A stretch of 26,337 bases of DNA from CAZMRQ01 sp964568795. GTDB lineage: Bacteria > Pseudomonadota > Gammaproteobacteria > Comchoanobacterales > Comchoanobacteraceae. Positions 17,166 to 24,953 of this stretch are shown here, in pieces (position 1 is the first letter of the stretch; each line of letters opens with the position of its first letter). The DNA is taken from positions 1 through 26,337 of the forward strand of contig CAZMRQ010000018.1 in the NCBI GenBank assembly GCA_964568795.1, in the 5' to 3' direction. The position numbers were made by a program, and so were the translations under genes. Below the pieces are notes generated by a model. That model had not been told where the DNA came from and searched no databases. It was given only the letters and a program-made list of their open reading frames with translations.

Positions 17166-18128
17166 ATGTCCCAAATATATCTGGCACCCATGGTGGGGTG
17201 GAGCACATCATTATTTAGACGGATGATACAGGCTTTTAATAGCGATTGTATCGTTTTTACAGAAATGCTGAGTGTTCAGAGTTTAATCTATGGCAAGCAA
17301 TTTGCTAAGTTATCGGTTCATCCTGATGAGCATCATGTGATTTGCCAATTAGCAGGCAGTAATCCCCAGCATTTTTTAGACTGTGCTGGATTTAAGGAAC
17401 GTTTTAGTGGTTTTAACGAGATTAATTTAAATGTAGGTTGTCCAAGTCAAAAAGTTCAAAAAGCGAATATGGGGGCATGCTTGATGTTGCAGCCAGAACG
17501 TGTGAGGGATTGTTTGGAGGCTATGAAGTCGCTAGGGCTTGACGTGAGTATTAAATGCCGTATTGGTGTTGATGATCAGAGTCTGGATGATTTTATTCAC
17601 TTCATTTCAATCTGTCAGAAGACGTGTCGCAAATTTTATGTGCATGCGCGGTATGCATTACTGAACGGGATAAACCCAAAGAAAAATCGGTCTGTTCCAC
17701 CTATTCGGTATGATATTGTCAGGCATGTCGCAAAGCTCTTTCCAAATTGTGAGTTTGTTATTAATGGTGAATTGAATACACCAGAGACAGTGAATGAGAT
17801 GATGTTGGATTCAGGTTTATCAGGCGTTATGATAGGTCGTTCAGCTTATCAAAATCCATGGTTGTTTTATAAAATGTCTGCTGAGAAAAAAATACAGTGT
17901 CATAAACTTTTATCTTTTGCAGATGGCATATTTTTAACAACTCAGCGTGATTTGGAATGGTGTCGGGTTATCTCTTCTTTAACAAAAGGGGTTCATGGCG
18001 GAAAAGCAATACGGCGCCTCTTTGCTATGGATAGAGAATGTGATTTGACCCATATTAAAGAAGAGGTATTAAGTAGTCTACGTACTAGAGCATGTCAGAT
18101 GCAAAACCAAGTGGCAGAAACTTATTAA
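17166..18128 (+). CDS. dusA: tRNA-dihydrouridine synthase A
   Basis: FMN enzyme that reduces uridines in the tRNA D-loop (U20/U20a for the DusA class). The 320-residue protein begins with the FMN-binding APMVGW and has the catalytic C92 in VGCPS, KCRIGVDD and the substrate-binding segment HARYALLNGINPKKNR followed by VPPIRYD, which is typical of DusA rather than DusB or DusC. The usual NGG is NGE here. ATG at 17166 is preceded by AAGGTG. The last 44 bp overlap the end of cdd on the opposite strand. Confidence 0.95.
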   Translation: MSQIYLAPMVGWSTSLFRRMIQAFNSDCIVFTEMLSVQSLIYGKQFAKLSVHPDEHHVICQLAGSNPQHFLDCAGFKERFSGFNEINLNVGCPSQKVQKANMGACLMLQPERVRDCLEAMKSLGLDVSIKCRIGVDDQSLDDFIHFISICQKTCRKFYVHARYALLNGINPKKNRSVPPIRYDIVRHVAKLFPNCEFVINGELNTPETVNEMMLDSGLSGVMIGRSAYQNPWLFYKMSAEKKIQCHKLLSFADGIFLTTQRDLEWCRVISSLTKGVHGGKAIRRLFAMDRECDLTHIKEEVLSSLRTRACQMQNQVAETY

Positions 18129-18474
18129 ATGGTAAGATTTCCTCACCTTTTTCTTCTGTGTGCAGTATAACAGTCGTATTGGCGTGTGCGAACTCGCTAA
18201 TACGCTGCAAGCAGGCGCCACATGGAGGACAGAGTGTTTTTTGCTTATTAACGATCGTTATTGAATCGATTTTCGTTTTTCCTGCTGCTATCATAGCTGA
18301 TATTGCGCTTGATTCGGCACATATTGTTACCCCATAAGAGGCATTTTCGATATTTGTGCCGGCATAGCAATCATTGTCAGTGGTGATGACAGCACCAACA
18401 GCATAATTAGAATACGGAGAGTAGGATCGTTTGAGTACGTCATACGCCAGGCTTAGGGTATCAGTAAGTGGCAT
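18085..18474 (-). CDS. cdd: Cytidine deaminase
   Basis: Zinc enzyme that deaminates cytidine and deoxycytidine in pyrimidine salvage. At 129 residues it is the short homotetrameric type, unlike the long dimeric E. coli enzyme. Zn ligands C52, C85 and C88 and proton shuttle E54 are seen in TICAES and CPPCGAC; NIENASYG carries the substrate-binding Asn and Glu. Its ATG overlaps the rpmE stop (TAATG), so it is translationally coupled to rpmE. Its end overlaps the end of dusA by 44 bp. Confidence 0.96.
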   Translation of the reverse strand: MPLTDTLSLAYDVLKRSYSPYSNYAVGAVITTDNDCYAGTNIENASYGVTICAESSAISAMIAAGKTKIDSITIVNKQKTLCPPCGACLQRISEFAHANTTVILHTEEKGEEILPFNKFLPLGFASDML

Positions 18475-18710
18475 TATTTGTTATCAGTGAACAATTTGTC
18501 AAAACCTTGATACTTTTTAGTGAACTTTTCAACAGCGCCGGCGGCTAATTTACGTTTTTTACCCGTATAAGCAGGATGGCATTTGTTGCATGTCTCAACT
18601 GACAATTTATCATCTTTCATGGTGCTCAGAATAGTAAAGTCTTGATTGCAACCTGTACATTTCACTGCAATGTGATGACTGGTCATGTGTTTAGTCATTT
18701 TTATACTCAT
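18474..18710 (-). CDS. rpmE: 50S ribosomal protein L31
   Basis: Large-subunit protein at the subunit interface. The 78-residue sequence keeps C18, C21, C41 and C44 (CTGC and CNKC), so it is the zinc-binding form of L31, which can act as a zinc reserve. HPAYTGK and the C-terminal FTKKYQGF are typical. The N-terminus MSIKMTKHMTSHH is unusual; starts at 18710 or 18698 are possible and neither has a good ribosome binding site. It is coupled to cdd by TAATG. Confidence 0.93.
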   Translation of the reverse strand: MSIKMTKHMTSHHIAVKCTGCNQDFTILSTMKDDKLSVETCNKCHPAYTGKKRKLAAGAVEKFTKKYQGFDKLFTDNK

Positions 18711-18773
18711 TTAAAACTTAGTTCATAATAACAAATTTTCTCAAAAGGACAACACTTTCGTGTGAATATATCG

Positions 18774-18794
18774 CTCTATTATGATAAAATAGAG
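18774..18794. promoter_or_regulatory. Dyad over the presumed relA -10 region
   Basis: CTCTATT (18774-18780) and AATAGAG (18788-18794) are perfect inverted copies 7 nt apart. The -10-like hexamers TATGAT (18780-18785) and TAAAAT (18785-18790) lie between and partly within the arms. The position, 20 bp before the relA ATG, suits a repressor site; no good -35 was found. Confidence 0.35.
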
Positions 18795-18813
18795 GTAATA
18801 AAGAGGTGTATCT

Positions 18814-20814
18814 ATGTTTGTTGATGTGACTCATCTAGAATCGGGATGGCCAGAAGCCAGAGAATTGATAAAAAAAAACTTGCCTTCAAGTTTTGAACAT
18901 CTCGCTGAGCTTATCAATGCGGATATCAGTCATCAAACTGTTGACCATCCTTTGAGTTATTTTATTGCAGTAGCATCGCGGATAGCTGTAAAGAAAAGTA
19001 TTGCATTATCTGCTTATGCTTACATGAGGCGTAAAAGTCTCACTAAGGGTGAATTGAGTCACTATCAGTATTCAATCGATAAATTATCAAGGATAGATAG
19101 ACTGCGTGCTTTATTACTAAGAGCGGATCATCAAAAAAGTAAACTGATGCGCCAACTTTTTTTAGAGTCCGTGGGGAATCTTGAGCATATTCTCTCCTTT
19201 TACTTTGTTCGGTTGTATCATTGGGAGATGATGGGGGAGACATTTCTTGAGTTTTATAAGATTGATAAGGCCATTTTGCAATTTATTACTCAAACTCAGA
19301 TTTATTCCTATTATCAGGATATGTATCTCCATCTGACTGTGCCACATGTTTATGATATGATTGACGAATATCTAGGGATGTCAGTACCATTACGGCGCAA
19401 GGCTCTTAAAGACATCATGGTGTCTATTAAAATCAGAGCCAAGCACATCTGTTCGCATTTGCATATCAAGGTACGGCTTAAACAGATACATAGTATCCTT
19501 GCCAAGATGAAAAGGAAAAATATTCCGCTTGAGGAAGTCGAAGACATTCATGCTATAAGAATTATAGTTGATACACAACAGCAATGCTATGAAATGGAAG
19601 ATCTATTAAATAGAATTTATTTTCCTGTGCCAGCGCATCGCGATGATTACATTCAAAGACCAAAACAAAATGGATATCAATCAATTCATACTGTATTGCA
19701 ACACCCGCTGTTGGGGATGGTCGAATGCCAAATTAGAACGCGCAGCATGCATGATCATTGTACTATAGGCGACGCATCACATCTTGTATATAAAACAGCT
19801 GAGAAAGGCTTTGATGAAAAAAGCCGTCGGTTGTTGTTTAATAAATTTATAGCAGAGTCAAAAACCACTCACGCAGATGAATCACGTTATGTTTACGTGT
19901 TAACACCCAAAAGTGAAGTCTTTGAATTGGATCAGGGTTCTACACCCATTGACTTTGCCTATAAAGTTCATACAGATATAGGTCACCATTGTTCAGGTGC
20001 GCGCGTTAACGGTGCAATGGTTCCATTAACGTACAAGCTGCATAGTGGTGATGTCGTTGGCATTATTTATGATAAGAAGCATGAGCCACCGCGTGAGTGG
20101 CTTGATAAAGATAAGCATTACGTGGTCAGTAAAAGTGCGATAAAAAAAATAGAACAGTTTCATGATATTCATCATTCCAAAAAGCAAGACTTGCACAAAA
20201 CACTTTTACGCCTAAAGAAGGTCTGTATGCAATTGGGCATTGATACAGCAAGTGTCGATCAATTAGCGCGTCATTATCGTTTTGCTAATGGCAATGATTT
20301 CCTTCATTTTATGGCAAAGAAAGATACTGATGGGATGGCTAAGTATCTATCAAATAAGACTGAAAAACAAAGAAAGGTAAAAAGAACTCAGGCTGAAAAA
20401 ATCTCAGCTCAAGTGGCCCAATGTTGCTATCCGGTCTGTGGAGATGAGATTGTTGGTTACGTGGCAGTAGGTGGGTGCGCTTTGCATAGGATAGATTGTA
20501 GAAATATCATAAATCAATCAGCAAGTAAAAAAATATGGATTGATTGGGATGAAGTGAATGCACAAGGAGAGCAATGCCGTTTTATTGCTGTATTACAAAA
20601 AGCACCAACGAGCCAAGACATTCATTTCCTCGATAAAGCAAGTGTTAAAATTGTACAAAAAAAGTTGCATACTAATCAGGTCTATGTTGTCATGAGCGCA
20701 TACGGAGCACAGTGTCTTGCTACATATGAGACTGTAAAGCAGTATTTATTGGCTCAACACCCAGGTTGTGAAGTATACCGTTGGGGAATGAGATCACGAA
20801 AAAGCAAATTATAG
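18814..20814 (+). CDS. relA: (p)ppGpp synthetase, RelA type with degenerate hydrolase domain
   Basis: Stringent-response enzyme that makes (p)ppGpp from ATP and GTP/GDP at stalled ribosomes. At 666 residues it is shorter than E. coli RelA (744). The N-terminal region (about 30-190) is recognisable only by position: no HDxxED metal motif is present, so no hydrolase activity is expected. The synthetase domain (about 214-345) keeps VRLKQIHSI, D in VEDIHA, NGYQSIHT and E in VECQIRT. The discriminating motif reads HRDD, nearer the EFDD of RelA than the RFKD of bifunctional enzymes. Then follow TGS (from about 358), a zinc finger with CCYPVC (about 535) and HRIDC, and a C-terminal ACT-like part. 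GAGGTG lies 5 nt before the ATG. A separate SpoT should exist elsewhere. Confidence 0.92.
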   Translation: MFVDVTHLESGWPEARELIKKNLPSSFEHLAELINADISHQTVDHPLSYFIAVASRIAVKKSIALSAYAYMRRKSLTKGELSHYQYSIDKLSRIDRLRALLLRADHQKSKLMRQLFLESVGNLEHILSFYFVRLYHWEMMGETFLEFYKIDKAILQFITQTQIYSYYQDMYLHLTVPHVYDMIDEYLGMSVPLRRKALKDIMVSIKIRAKHICSHLHIKVRLKQIHSILAKMKRKNIPLEEVEDIHAIRIIVDTQQQCYEMEDLLNRIYFPVPAHRDDYIQRPKQNGYQSIHTVLQHPLLGMVECQIRTRSMHDHCTIGDASHLVYKTAEKGFDEKSRRLLFNKFIAESKTTHADESRYVYVLTPKSEVFELDQGSTPIDFAYKVHTDIGHHCSGARVNGAMVPLTYKLHSGDVVGIIYDKKHEPPREWLDKDKHYVVSKSAIKKIEQFHDIHHSKKQDLHKTLLRLKKVCMQLGIDTASVDQLARHYRFANGNDFLHFMAKKDTDGMAKYLSNKTEKQRKVKRTQAEKISAQVAQCCYPVCGDEIVGYVAVGGCALHRIDCRNIINQSASKKIWIDWDEVNAQGEQCRFIAVLQKAPTSQDIHFLDKASVKIVQKKLHTNQVYVVMSAYGAQCLATYETVKQYLLAQHPGCEVYRWGMRSRKSKL

Positions 20815-20822
20815 GTTTGTAA

Positions 20823-22004
20823 ATGACCGCAATACCAAAGCCATTTGTTCTCATTTCCGATGTAGATTCATTGATGGATACTAAATTTAAAAGACAAGTC
20901 GAGACATGTGTCGATGCGATTGGTCGCGATTATCTGAAAGATTACGAGGTATTTCTTCTGTTTATAAAGCAATATGCGTTTTCTCAAGACACATACAACA
21001 GTTACCGTCGTGATGTGGAGAGGTTTTTATTGTGGTTATGGCTTGTCCGCAAGGCGTCATTGCAACAGCTTGATGCAGAGACGCTGCTTATATACCTTCA
21101 TTTTTTTAAAAATCCACCTAAGTCATGGCAGCAACAAAGCAGACAGGTACGGATTAAAAAAGGATTTATTAATTCTTTATGGCGCCCATTCATGGGGGGG
21201 GACAAGACCCCTAGCCAGCATTCTATTAAAGCCATGCTGGCTATTCTAAGAACTTTTTTTCAGTTTTGTATAGATCAGGATTACATACAAAAGAATCCAG
21301 TTGCTCAAATGAAGCAAAAACGTCAGCACATATCTCAAAGTCAAGAAAATACAGTATTACGCCGGATGAATAATCGGCAATGGCAAACCATCATAGAGAT
21401 AGCCATTAAGGAAAAAAATAAATCACTAGAATCACACAGAGCATTATTTGTGCTCAGTTTATTTTATCTGTTAGGCGTACGTATTTCTGAGATATCATCG
21501 ACATTGCGTCATACACCCACGATGGGCGACTTTTATCTAGATGCCGATCAGCAGTGGTGGTTTAAAGCATTAGGCAAGGGCAACAAGCAAAGAGACATAG
21601 CTGTAGCAGACAGTCTGCTAGACATCCTGAGTGATTACCGGCATATGCTCGGATTATCTAAATTTCCTGTCTTAAATGAGAGTACTCCTTTAATCCCTAA
21701 GCTTAAAGGGCAGGGAGGTTGTGGGATCAGGCAGGTTCGCAATATTCTTTCATTGCAATTTGATAAAGCAGTGAATGAGTTGATCACAAGTGGTTATCCG
21801 CAACTTGCTGAGCATTTGCAGTCTGCTACAGCACATTGGTTGCGGCATACATCTATAAGTGATGATGTAGGTCAACGTCCTTTAGAGCATGTGAGAGATG
21901 ATGCCGGTCACTCAAATATTCGAATAACAAGCCACTATATCACAACAGATAGATCACAAAGGTATTTGTCTGCTAAAGAAAAAAAACTGATAAAGGAAGA
22001 TTGA
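20823..22004 (+). CDS. Tyrosine site-specific recombinase, XerC/XerD-like integrase
   Basis: A 393-residue recombinase with all catalytic residues: R220 (LLGVRISE), K252 (LGKGNKQR), H338-x-x-R341 (HWLRHT), H363 (AGHSNI) and nucleophile Y372 (SHYIT). An N-terminal SAM-like core-binding domain (about 35-155) precedes it. It is longer than XerC or XerD (about 300), mainly by an N-terminal extension, an insert near 97-130 and one near 280-305. It starts 8 nt after relA and seems cotranscribed. No transposase, phage gene or attachment site is seen nearby, so it is not obviously part of a mobile element. A run of eight G at 21194-21201 lies in the coding sequence. Substrate is unknown. Confidence 0.88.
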   Translation: MTAIPKPFVLISDVDSLMDTKFKRQVETCVDAIGRDYLKDYEVFLLFIKQYAFSQDTYNSYRRDVERFLLWLWLVRKASLQQLDAETLLIYLHFFKNPPKSWQQQSRQVRIKKGFINSLWRPFMGGDKTPSQHSIKAMLAILRTFFQFCIDQDYIQKNPVAQMKQKRQHISQSQENTVLRRMNNRQWQTIIEIAIKEKNKSLESHRALFVLSLFYLLGVRISEISSTLRHTPTMGDFYLDADQQWWFKALGKGNKQRDIAVADSLLDILSDYRHMLGLSKFPVLNESTPLIPKLKGQGGCGIRQVRNILSLQFDKAVNELITSGYPQLAEHLQSATAHWLRHTSISDDVGQRPLEHVRDDAGHSNIRITSHYITTDRSQRYLSAKEKKLIKED

Positions 22005-22005
22005 A

Positions 22006-22329
22006 TTATTTGGCCTTGCAGTGATGAAGTCTGGTAAGTGCGTAGTGATGTATTTGAGGTTGTCCGTTTAAGGCGATGGTAGAGCTTCCGTCTATTTCTT
22101 TTACCACAGTAGGATAAACGATGTTGAATTCGCTGGTTGTGACGTTAACATCGTATTCATTTTTCGATGTTTCCTTAATATCCAAGGTCCCATGGTACTT
22201 CTCTATTACATAGTCAATGCCAGTGGAATGATAAAATTCTTTGAGTTGAGCATCGGTAATATCGGAGATATTTGCAGCATTTAATTGTGAGGCCAGAAAG
22301 AGGAATGCTATCTTATGACTTGTATGCAT
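22006..22329 (-). CDS. Small exported protein of unknown function, coupled to the Ctp protease
   Basis: A 107-residue protein with an N-terminal signal peptide (about residues 1-18, ending QLNA-AN) and a mature part of about 89 residues with alternating polar and hydrophobic positions suggesting beta strands. Two His pairs (QIHHY, LHHCKAK) and a single Cys lie near the C-terminus. I do not recognise it. The start is firm: CTCCTT on + at 22335-22340 (AAGGAG on -) is 5 nt before the ATG, which lies 17 nt inside the end of the protease gene. Cotranslation with an exported protease suggests a periplasmic partner or substrate. Its stop is 1 nt from that of the recombinase, which converges on it. 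Confidence 0.75.
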   Translation of the reverse strand: MHTSHKIAFLFLASQLNAANISDITDAQLKEFYHSTGIDYVIEKYHGTLDIKETSKNEYDVNVTTSEFNIVYPTVVKEIDGSSTIALNGQPQIHHYALTRLHHCKAK

Positions 22330-23602
22330 CGATACTCCTTAAAATAATAATTGCTTGATACAGGGGGAAGTCTTTTTGCGCATAGCTTTTAAAGAGTTCC
22401 GATTTCTGTTTCTTGTTTGCGGTGAGTTCTTTTGTGTGTTTAATTGTATTGACATAATTTTTCTCAGACATGAGCCTTGCTATTTTCGATAATTGTTCAT
22501 TGTCTTGTGATGCAATTTCTTTGTGTGGAACTTTAATGTCTGGTTCCACCCCATTTCCTTGGATAACACGCCCAAGAGGGGTGTAATACAAAGCCGTTGT
22601 GATTTTAACAGCACTGTTTTCAGATATAGGCAAAACAGTTTGTACAGACCCTTTCCCAAATGTCTTTCTTCCGACAATGATCGCACGGTTGTGGTCTTTA
22701 AGAGCCCCAGCGAATATCTCTGATGCAGAGGCTGATCCTTCATTAACGAGTACGATCATAGGGATGCCATTGGTTATGTCATGAGGGGTCGCTTTAACAT
22801 CAAGTTTGGAGTAAGGACTTTTCCCTTGTGTATAGACGATAAGAGGGTTTGCGAGTTTACGACTGTCTAAGAATAAATCAGTTGTTTTAGTAGCTGAAGT
22901 CAGTAAGCCACCTGGGTTATTGCGAACATCAACTATGATGCTACTGACAGATTTGTTTTTGGTGTGTTTCGCTATGGTTTCCTGTATATCAAGGTGCGTT
23001 TTTTCGGCAAATGTCGAGAGCTTGATATACAAAACATCGTCAATAAGTTCGGATTTAATACTGGAGTGGTTGATTTTCTTTCGTGTGATTGTGTATTCAC
23101 GTAGTTTCTTTTCTTTAGGGTTTATAACGCCAAGCTTAACCTGTGTGCCGGGAGATCCTGAAATCATCTCAACAACCTCGGTAAGGGTTAAATTAACGAT
23201 CCGTTTGTCATTGACATGGGTGATGAAATCACCTGATTTGATCCCTGCTAATGACGCAGGTGATTGATCGAGAGGTGCAATCACTTTTACTTCACCTTCC
23301 TCCAGTGTGATTTCTATGCCAACACCGACAAATTTACCTTTAGTATTGTTCTCGAGTTGTTTTAAAAATTGAACATCAAGGTATTGTGAATAAGGGTCCA
23401 TGTTACTGAGCATGCCTTTAATCGCATTCTCTGTAATCTTTTCATAGCTGATATCTTTCACATACAGCTGTTTGATTTGTTCCATAACGATGACAAGTTT
23501 CAGGGCGTCTTCTTCACTAAAGGGCTTTGTCTCGTCGTTTTGTTGTGCAGCACACGGCATTGAGATTAGAAGGCTTGCCAAACATATCCATAAAAAACGC
23601 AT
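22313..23602 (-). CDS. ctp: Carboxy-terminal processing protease, S41 family
   Basis: Periplasmic serine protease that trims protein C-termini; family members act on penicillin-binding proteins and lipoproteins. The 429-residue protein has a signal peptide (about 1-19), a PDZ domain (about 90-165) and the S41 catalytic domain with S292 in EGSASASEI and K317 in TFGKGSVQT, spaced by 25 residues as in E. coli Prc. At this size it is of the small CtpA type rather than Prc. I choose the start at 23602: the strong promoter predicts a transcript start near 23622, leaving only about 8 nt before the alternative ATG at 23614 but about 20 nt, with a GGATGGTG stretch, before 23602. Confidence 0.92.
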   Translation of the reverse strand: MRFLWICLASLLISMPCAAQQNDETKPFSEEDALKLVIVMEQIKQLYVKDISYEKITENAIKGMLSNMDPYSQYLDVQFLKQLENNTKGKFVGVGIEITLEEGEVKVIAPLDQSPASLAGIKSGDFITHVNDKRIVNLTLTEVVEMISGSPGTQVKLGVINPKEKKLREYTITRKKINHSSIKSELIDDVLYIKLSTFAEKTHLDIQETIAKHTKNKSVSSIIVDVRNNPGGLLTSATKTTDLFLDSRKLANPLIVYTQGKSPYSKLDVKATPHDITNGIPMIVLVNEGSASASEIFAGALKDHNRAIIVGRKTFGKGSVQTVLPISENSAVKITTALYYTPLGRVIQGNGVEPDIKVPHKEIASQDNEQLSKIARLMSEKNYVNTIKHTKELTANKKQKSELFKSYAQKDFPLYQAIIILRSIDAYKS

Positions 23603-23628
23603 AACACGCACCATCCATTGTTAACTCT

Positions 23629-23657
23629 ATCATAAACAAGTTCGGTGTCTTGGTCAA
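23629..23657 (-). promoter_or_regulatory. Strong sigma70 promoter of the ctp operon
   Basis: On the - strand TTGACC (23657-23652) is followed by 17 bp and TATGAT (23634-23629), each 5 of 6 to consensus with ideal spacing. It is the best promoter match in the window and drives ctp and the small exported gene. Confidence 0.7.
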
Positions 23658-23765
23658 TTAATCATTCGTGTCAACAGATCGATAATCCAAAGCAATAGCA
23701 CCTAAAAAAGTACATCTTCCTTCAAAGCAGATAGGATAGCTATGCTGGAAAACCAGGCAATGCAT

Positions 23766-23795
23766 TTGTGAGAAAGTATCAGTCAAGTTCATAAT
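23766..23795 (+). promoter_or_regulatory. Candidate promoter upstream of the stem-loop array
   Basis: TTGTGA (23766-23771) and CATAAT (23790-23795) are spaced by 18 bp. A transcript would begin near 23802, about 68 nt before the first stem-loop, and no protein start follows within 300 bp. Confidence 0.35.
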
Positions 23796-23869
23796 ATATT
23801 ATTGTCAATAGATGAAAAGCGAAAACAATTAAGCCTATCAGCTATTTTCTTAACACACTGGCAAAGAAC

Positions 23870-23997
23870 TTGGCACTTGAAGATTCTTATGGGTCGATCA
23901 AGTGCCAATTCGCGGTATCTGGTCACATGAACCAGATAGATGTACTGAGTGTTTAAATCCAGTATGCCTGCGATAAAAAAAGGGATCTTGATCGCAG
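23870..23997. ncRNA. Four consecutive perfect stem-loops, candidate structured RNA
   Basis: Stem 1: TTGGCACTTGA (23870-23880) with TCAAGTGCCAA (23898-23908), 11 bp. Stem 2: TATCTGGT (23916-23923) with ACCAGATA (23931-23938), 8 bp, 7-nt loop. Stem 3: TACTG (23943-23947) with CAGTA (23960-23964). Stem 4: CTGCGAT (23968-23974) with ATCGCAG (23991-23997), 7 bp. Linkers are only 7, 4 and 3 nt. This density of exact pairing in a gene-free gap is characteristic of a structured RNA; the promoter candidate at 23766-23795 favours the + strand. No terminator T tract is seen and no known family was recognised, so strand, ends and function are open. Confidence 0.4.
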
Positions 23998-24100
23998 TCT
24001 ATTCTGAGAATAAATGCCTCGTATTAAAACAAGAATATAATTTATATGGACAAACATCTAAATTAGACATACAAATAATAAATCATTAATCTATCTTATG

Positions 24101-24106
24101 TATAAT
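24101..24106 (+). promoter_or_regulatory. -10 element of the coiled-coil gene, within a dyad
   Basis: A perfect TATAAT lies 11 bp before the ATG at 24118, with no clear -35. A dyad TATCTT (24092-24097) / AAGATA (24109-24114) is centred on it. A start near 24113 would leave almost no leader for the ATG at 24118. Confidence 0.4.
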
Positions 24107-24117
24107 AAAAGATAATA

Positions 24118-24891
24118 ATGAGAAAAAACATGGCTAGAGAATATAAGAGAACGTATGATTCAATGAGTAAAAAATTAGCAGATGTGAGAAAAAGTTTAAA
24201 TGTAACAGATTCTATGAGCCAAGAGCTTATACTTGAGTGTAATAAATTGGGTGAAAGGATACATAAATTGAGAGAGATGATTGACAGTACTCAAGTCCCA
24301 GCTTTAGTTACAGCTACACAAAACCAAATGAAAGAAGCAGTAGAACAATTCCAGAAAATCTCAAAAAATATCGAGGAACTGCGGGGTGATATAGAGACTT
24401 CTTTGAAAGGACTAGGTCCTAAGTTGAAGGAAATTAAAGATAAAGATAAAGCTATTGCTACACTTGAGAAAAAATTTGAAGGAATGATCAATGCATTCAC
24501 GTCAGGGTTTGTGAGGCTACTAGGGATAATACTGGAGAAGTATGAAAAAGCATCCCCATCCTCTGCTGAAACAACATCAGAGAAAACTAAACTTATATCG
24601 AGTATCAATCAATTGAAAAAAGATAGACGGGATATGGTGAATGATTTCTATAAAGATGCTGAAACAATAAGCCAAAAGCAAAAAGAAATTACTCAGCAAT
24701 TCGATCAACAGATACAAATCATAAAAGGGATAGCAGCAAAAGGAAAAGATGGTCAATTTGATCAAAAAGGAGAATCTAGGCAGCCGTTTGAGATAGAGGC
24801 AGCAAAAAACAATATTAACAGCCTAATGGAAGCGGCGAAAAATGTGTTTAAACGTCCTCGAGGGAAATCAAATAGTCCCCCTGGTGTGTAA
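24118..24891 (+). CDS. Unrecognised AT-rich coiled-coil protein
   Basis: A 257-residue protein, rich in Lys, Glu, Gln and Ile, with heptad-like segments over residues about 15-60, 65-130 and 160-205. No signal peptide or membrane helix is present. The C-terminus is basic and Pro/Ser-rich (FKRPRGKSNSPPGV). I do not recognise it. The start is uncertain: the TATAAT at 24101-24106 puts the transcript start close to the first ATG, so the second Met (24130, MAREYK) is an alternative. Low GC (about a third by eye) contrasts with the core genes. It is the first of three helical unknown genes in a row. A secreted effector is possible, as coiled coils are common in those, but nothing proves it. Confidence 0.65.
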   Translation: MRKNMAREYKRTYDSMSKKLADVRKSLNVTDSMSQELILECNKLGERIHKLREMIDSTQVPALVTATQNQMKEAVEQFQKISKNIEELRGDIETSLKGLGPKLKEIKDKDKAIATLEKKFEGMINAFTSGFVRLLGIILEKYEKASPSSAETTSEKTKLISSINQLKKDRRDMVNDFYKDAETISQKQKEITQQFDQQIQIIKGIAAKGKDGQFDQKGESRQPFEIEAAKNNINSLMEAAKNVFKRPRGKSNSPPGV

Positions 24892-24953
24892 AGATTCAAA
24901 TATGTGAAACATTTAAATAAAAGTGAAATATTATGAATAGATGAGGTTGTGAT

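Larger units (their letters stand above)
23615..24117. other. 503-bp gene-free region between ctp and the AT-rich gene cluster
   Basis: No coding frame of note on either strand. It holds the ctp promoter (23629-23657), a small hairpin CTGG-AAAA-CCAG (23745-23756), a promoter-like pair pointing right (23766-23795), four packed stem-loops (23870-23997) with a small fifth one (TATTC-TGA-GAATA, 24000-24012), and an AT-rich stretch with the -10 of the next gene (24101-24106). No tRNA or known RNA family was recognised. Confidence 0.6.

Noticed and set aside
23943..23964. tRNA T-arm-like hairpin (GTTTAAATCC between paired bases)
   Set aside because: No acceptor stem, anticodon arm or D arm can be built around it.
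24092..24114. Possible dif-like recombination site (TATCTT...AAGATA around TTATGTATAATA)
   Set aside because: Arms are only 6 bp and do not match the XerC/XerD arm pattern; a -10 element explains the central bases better.
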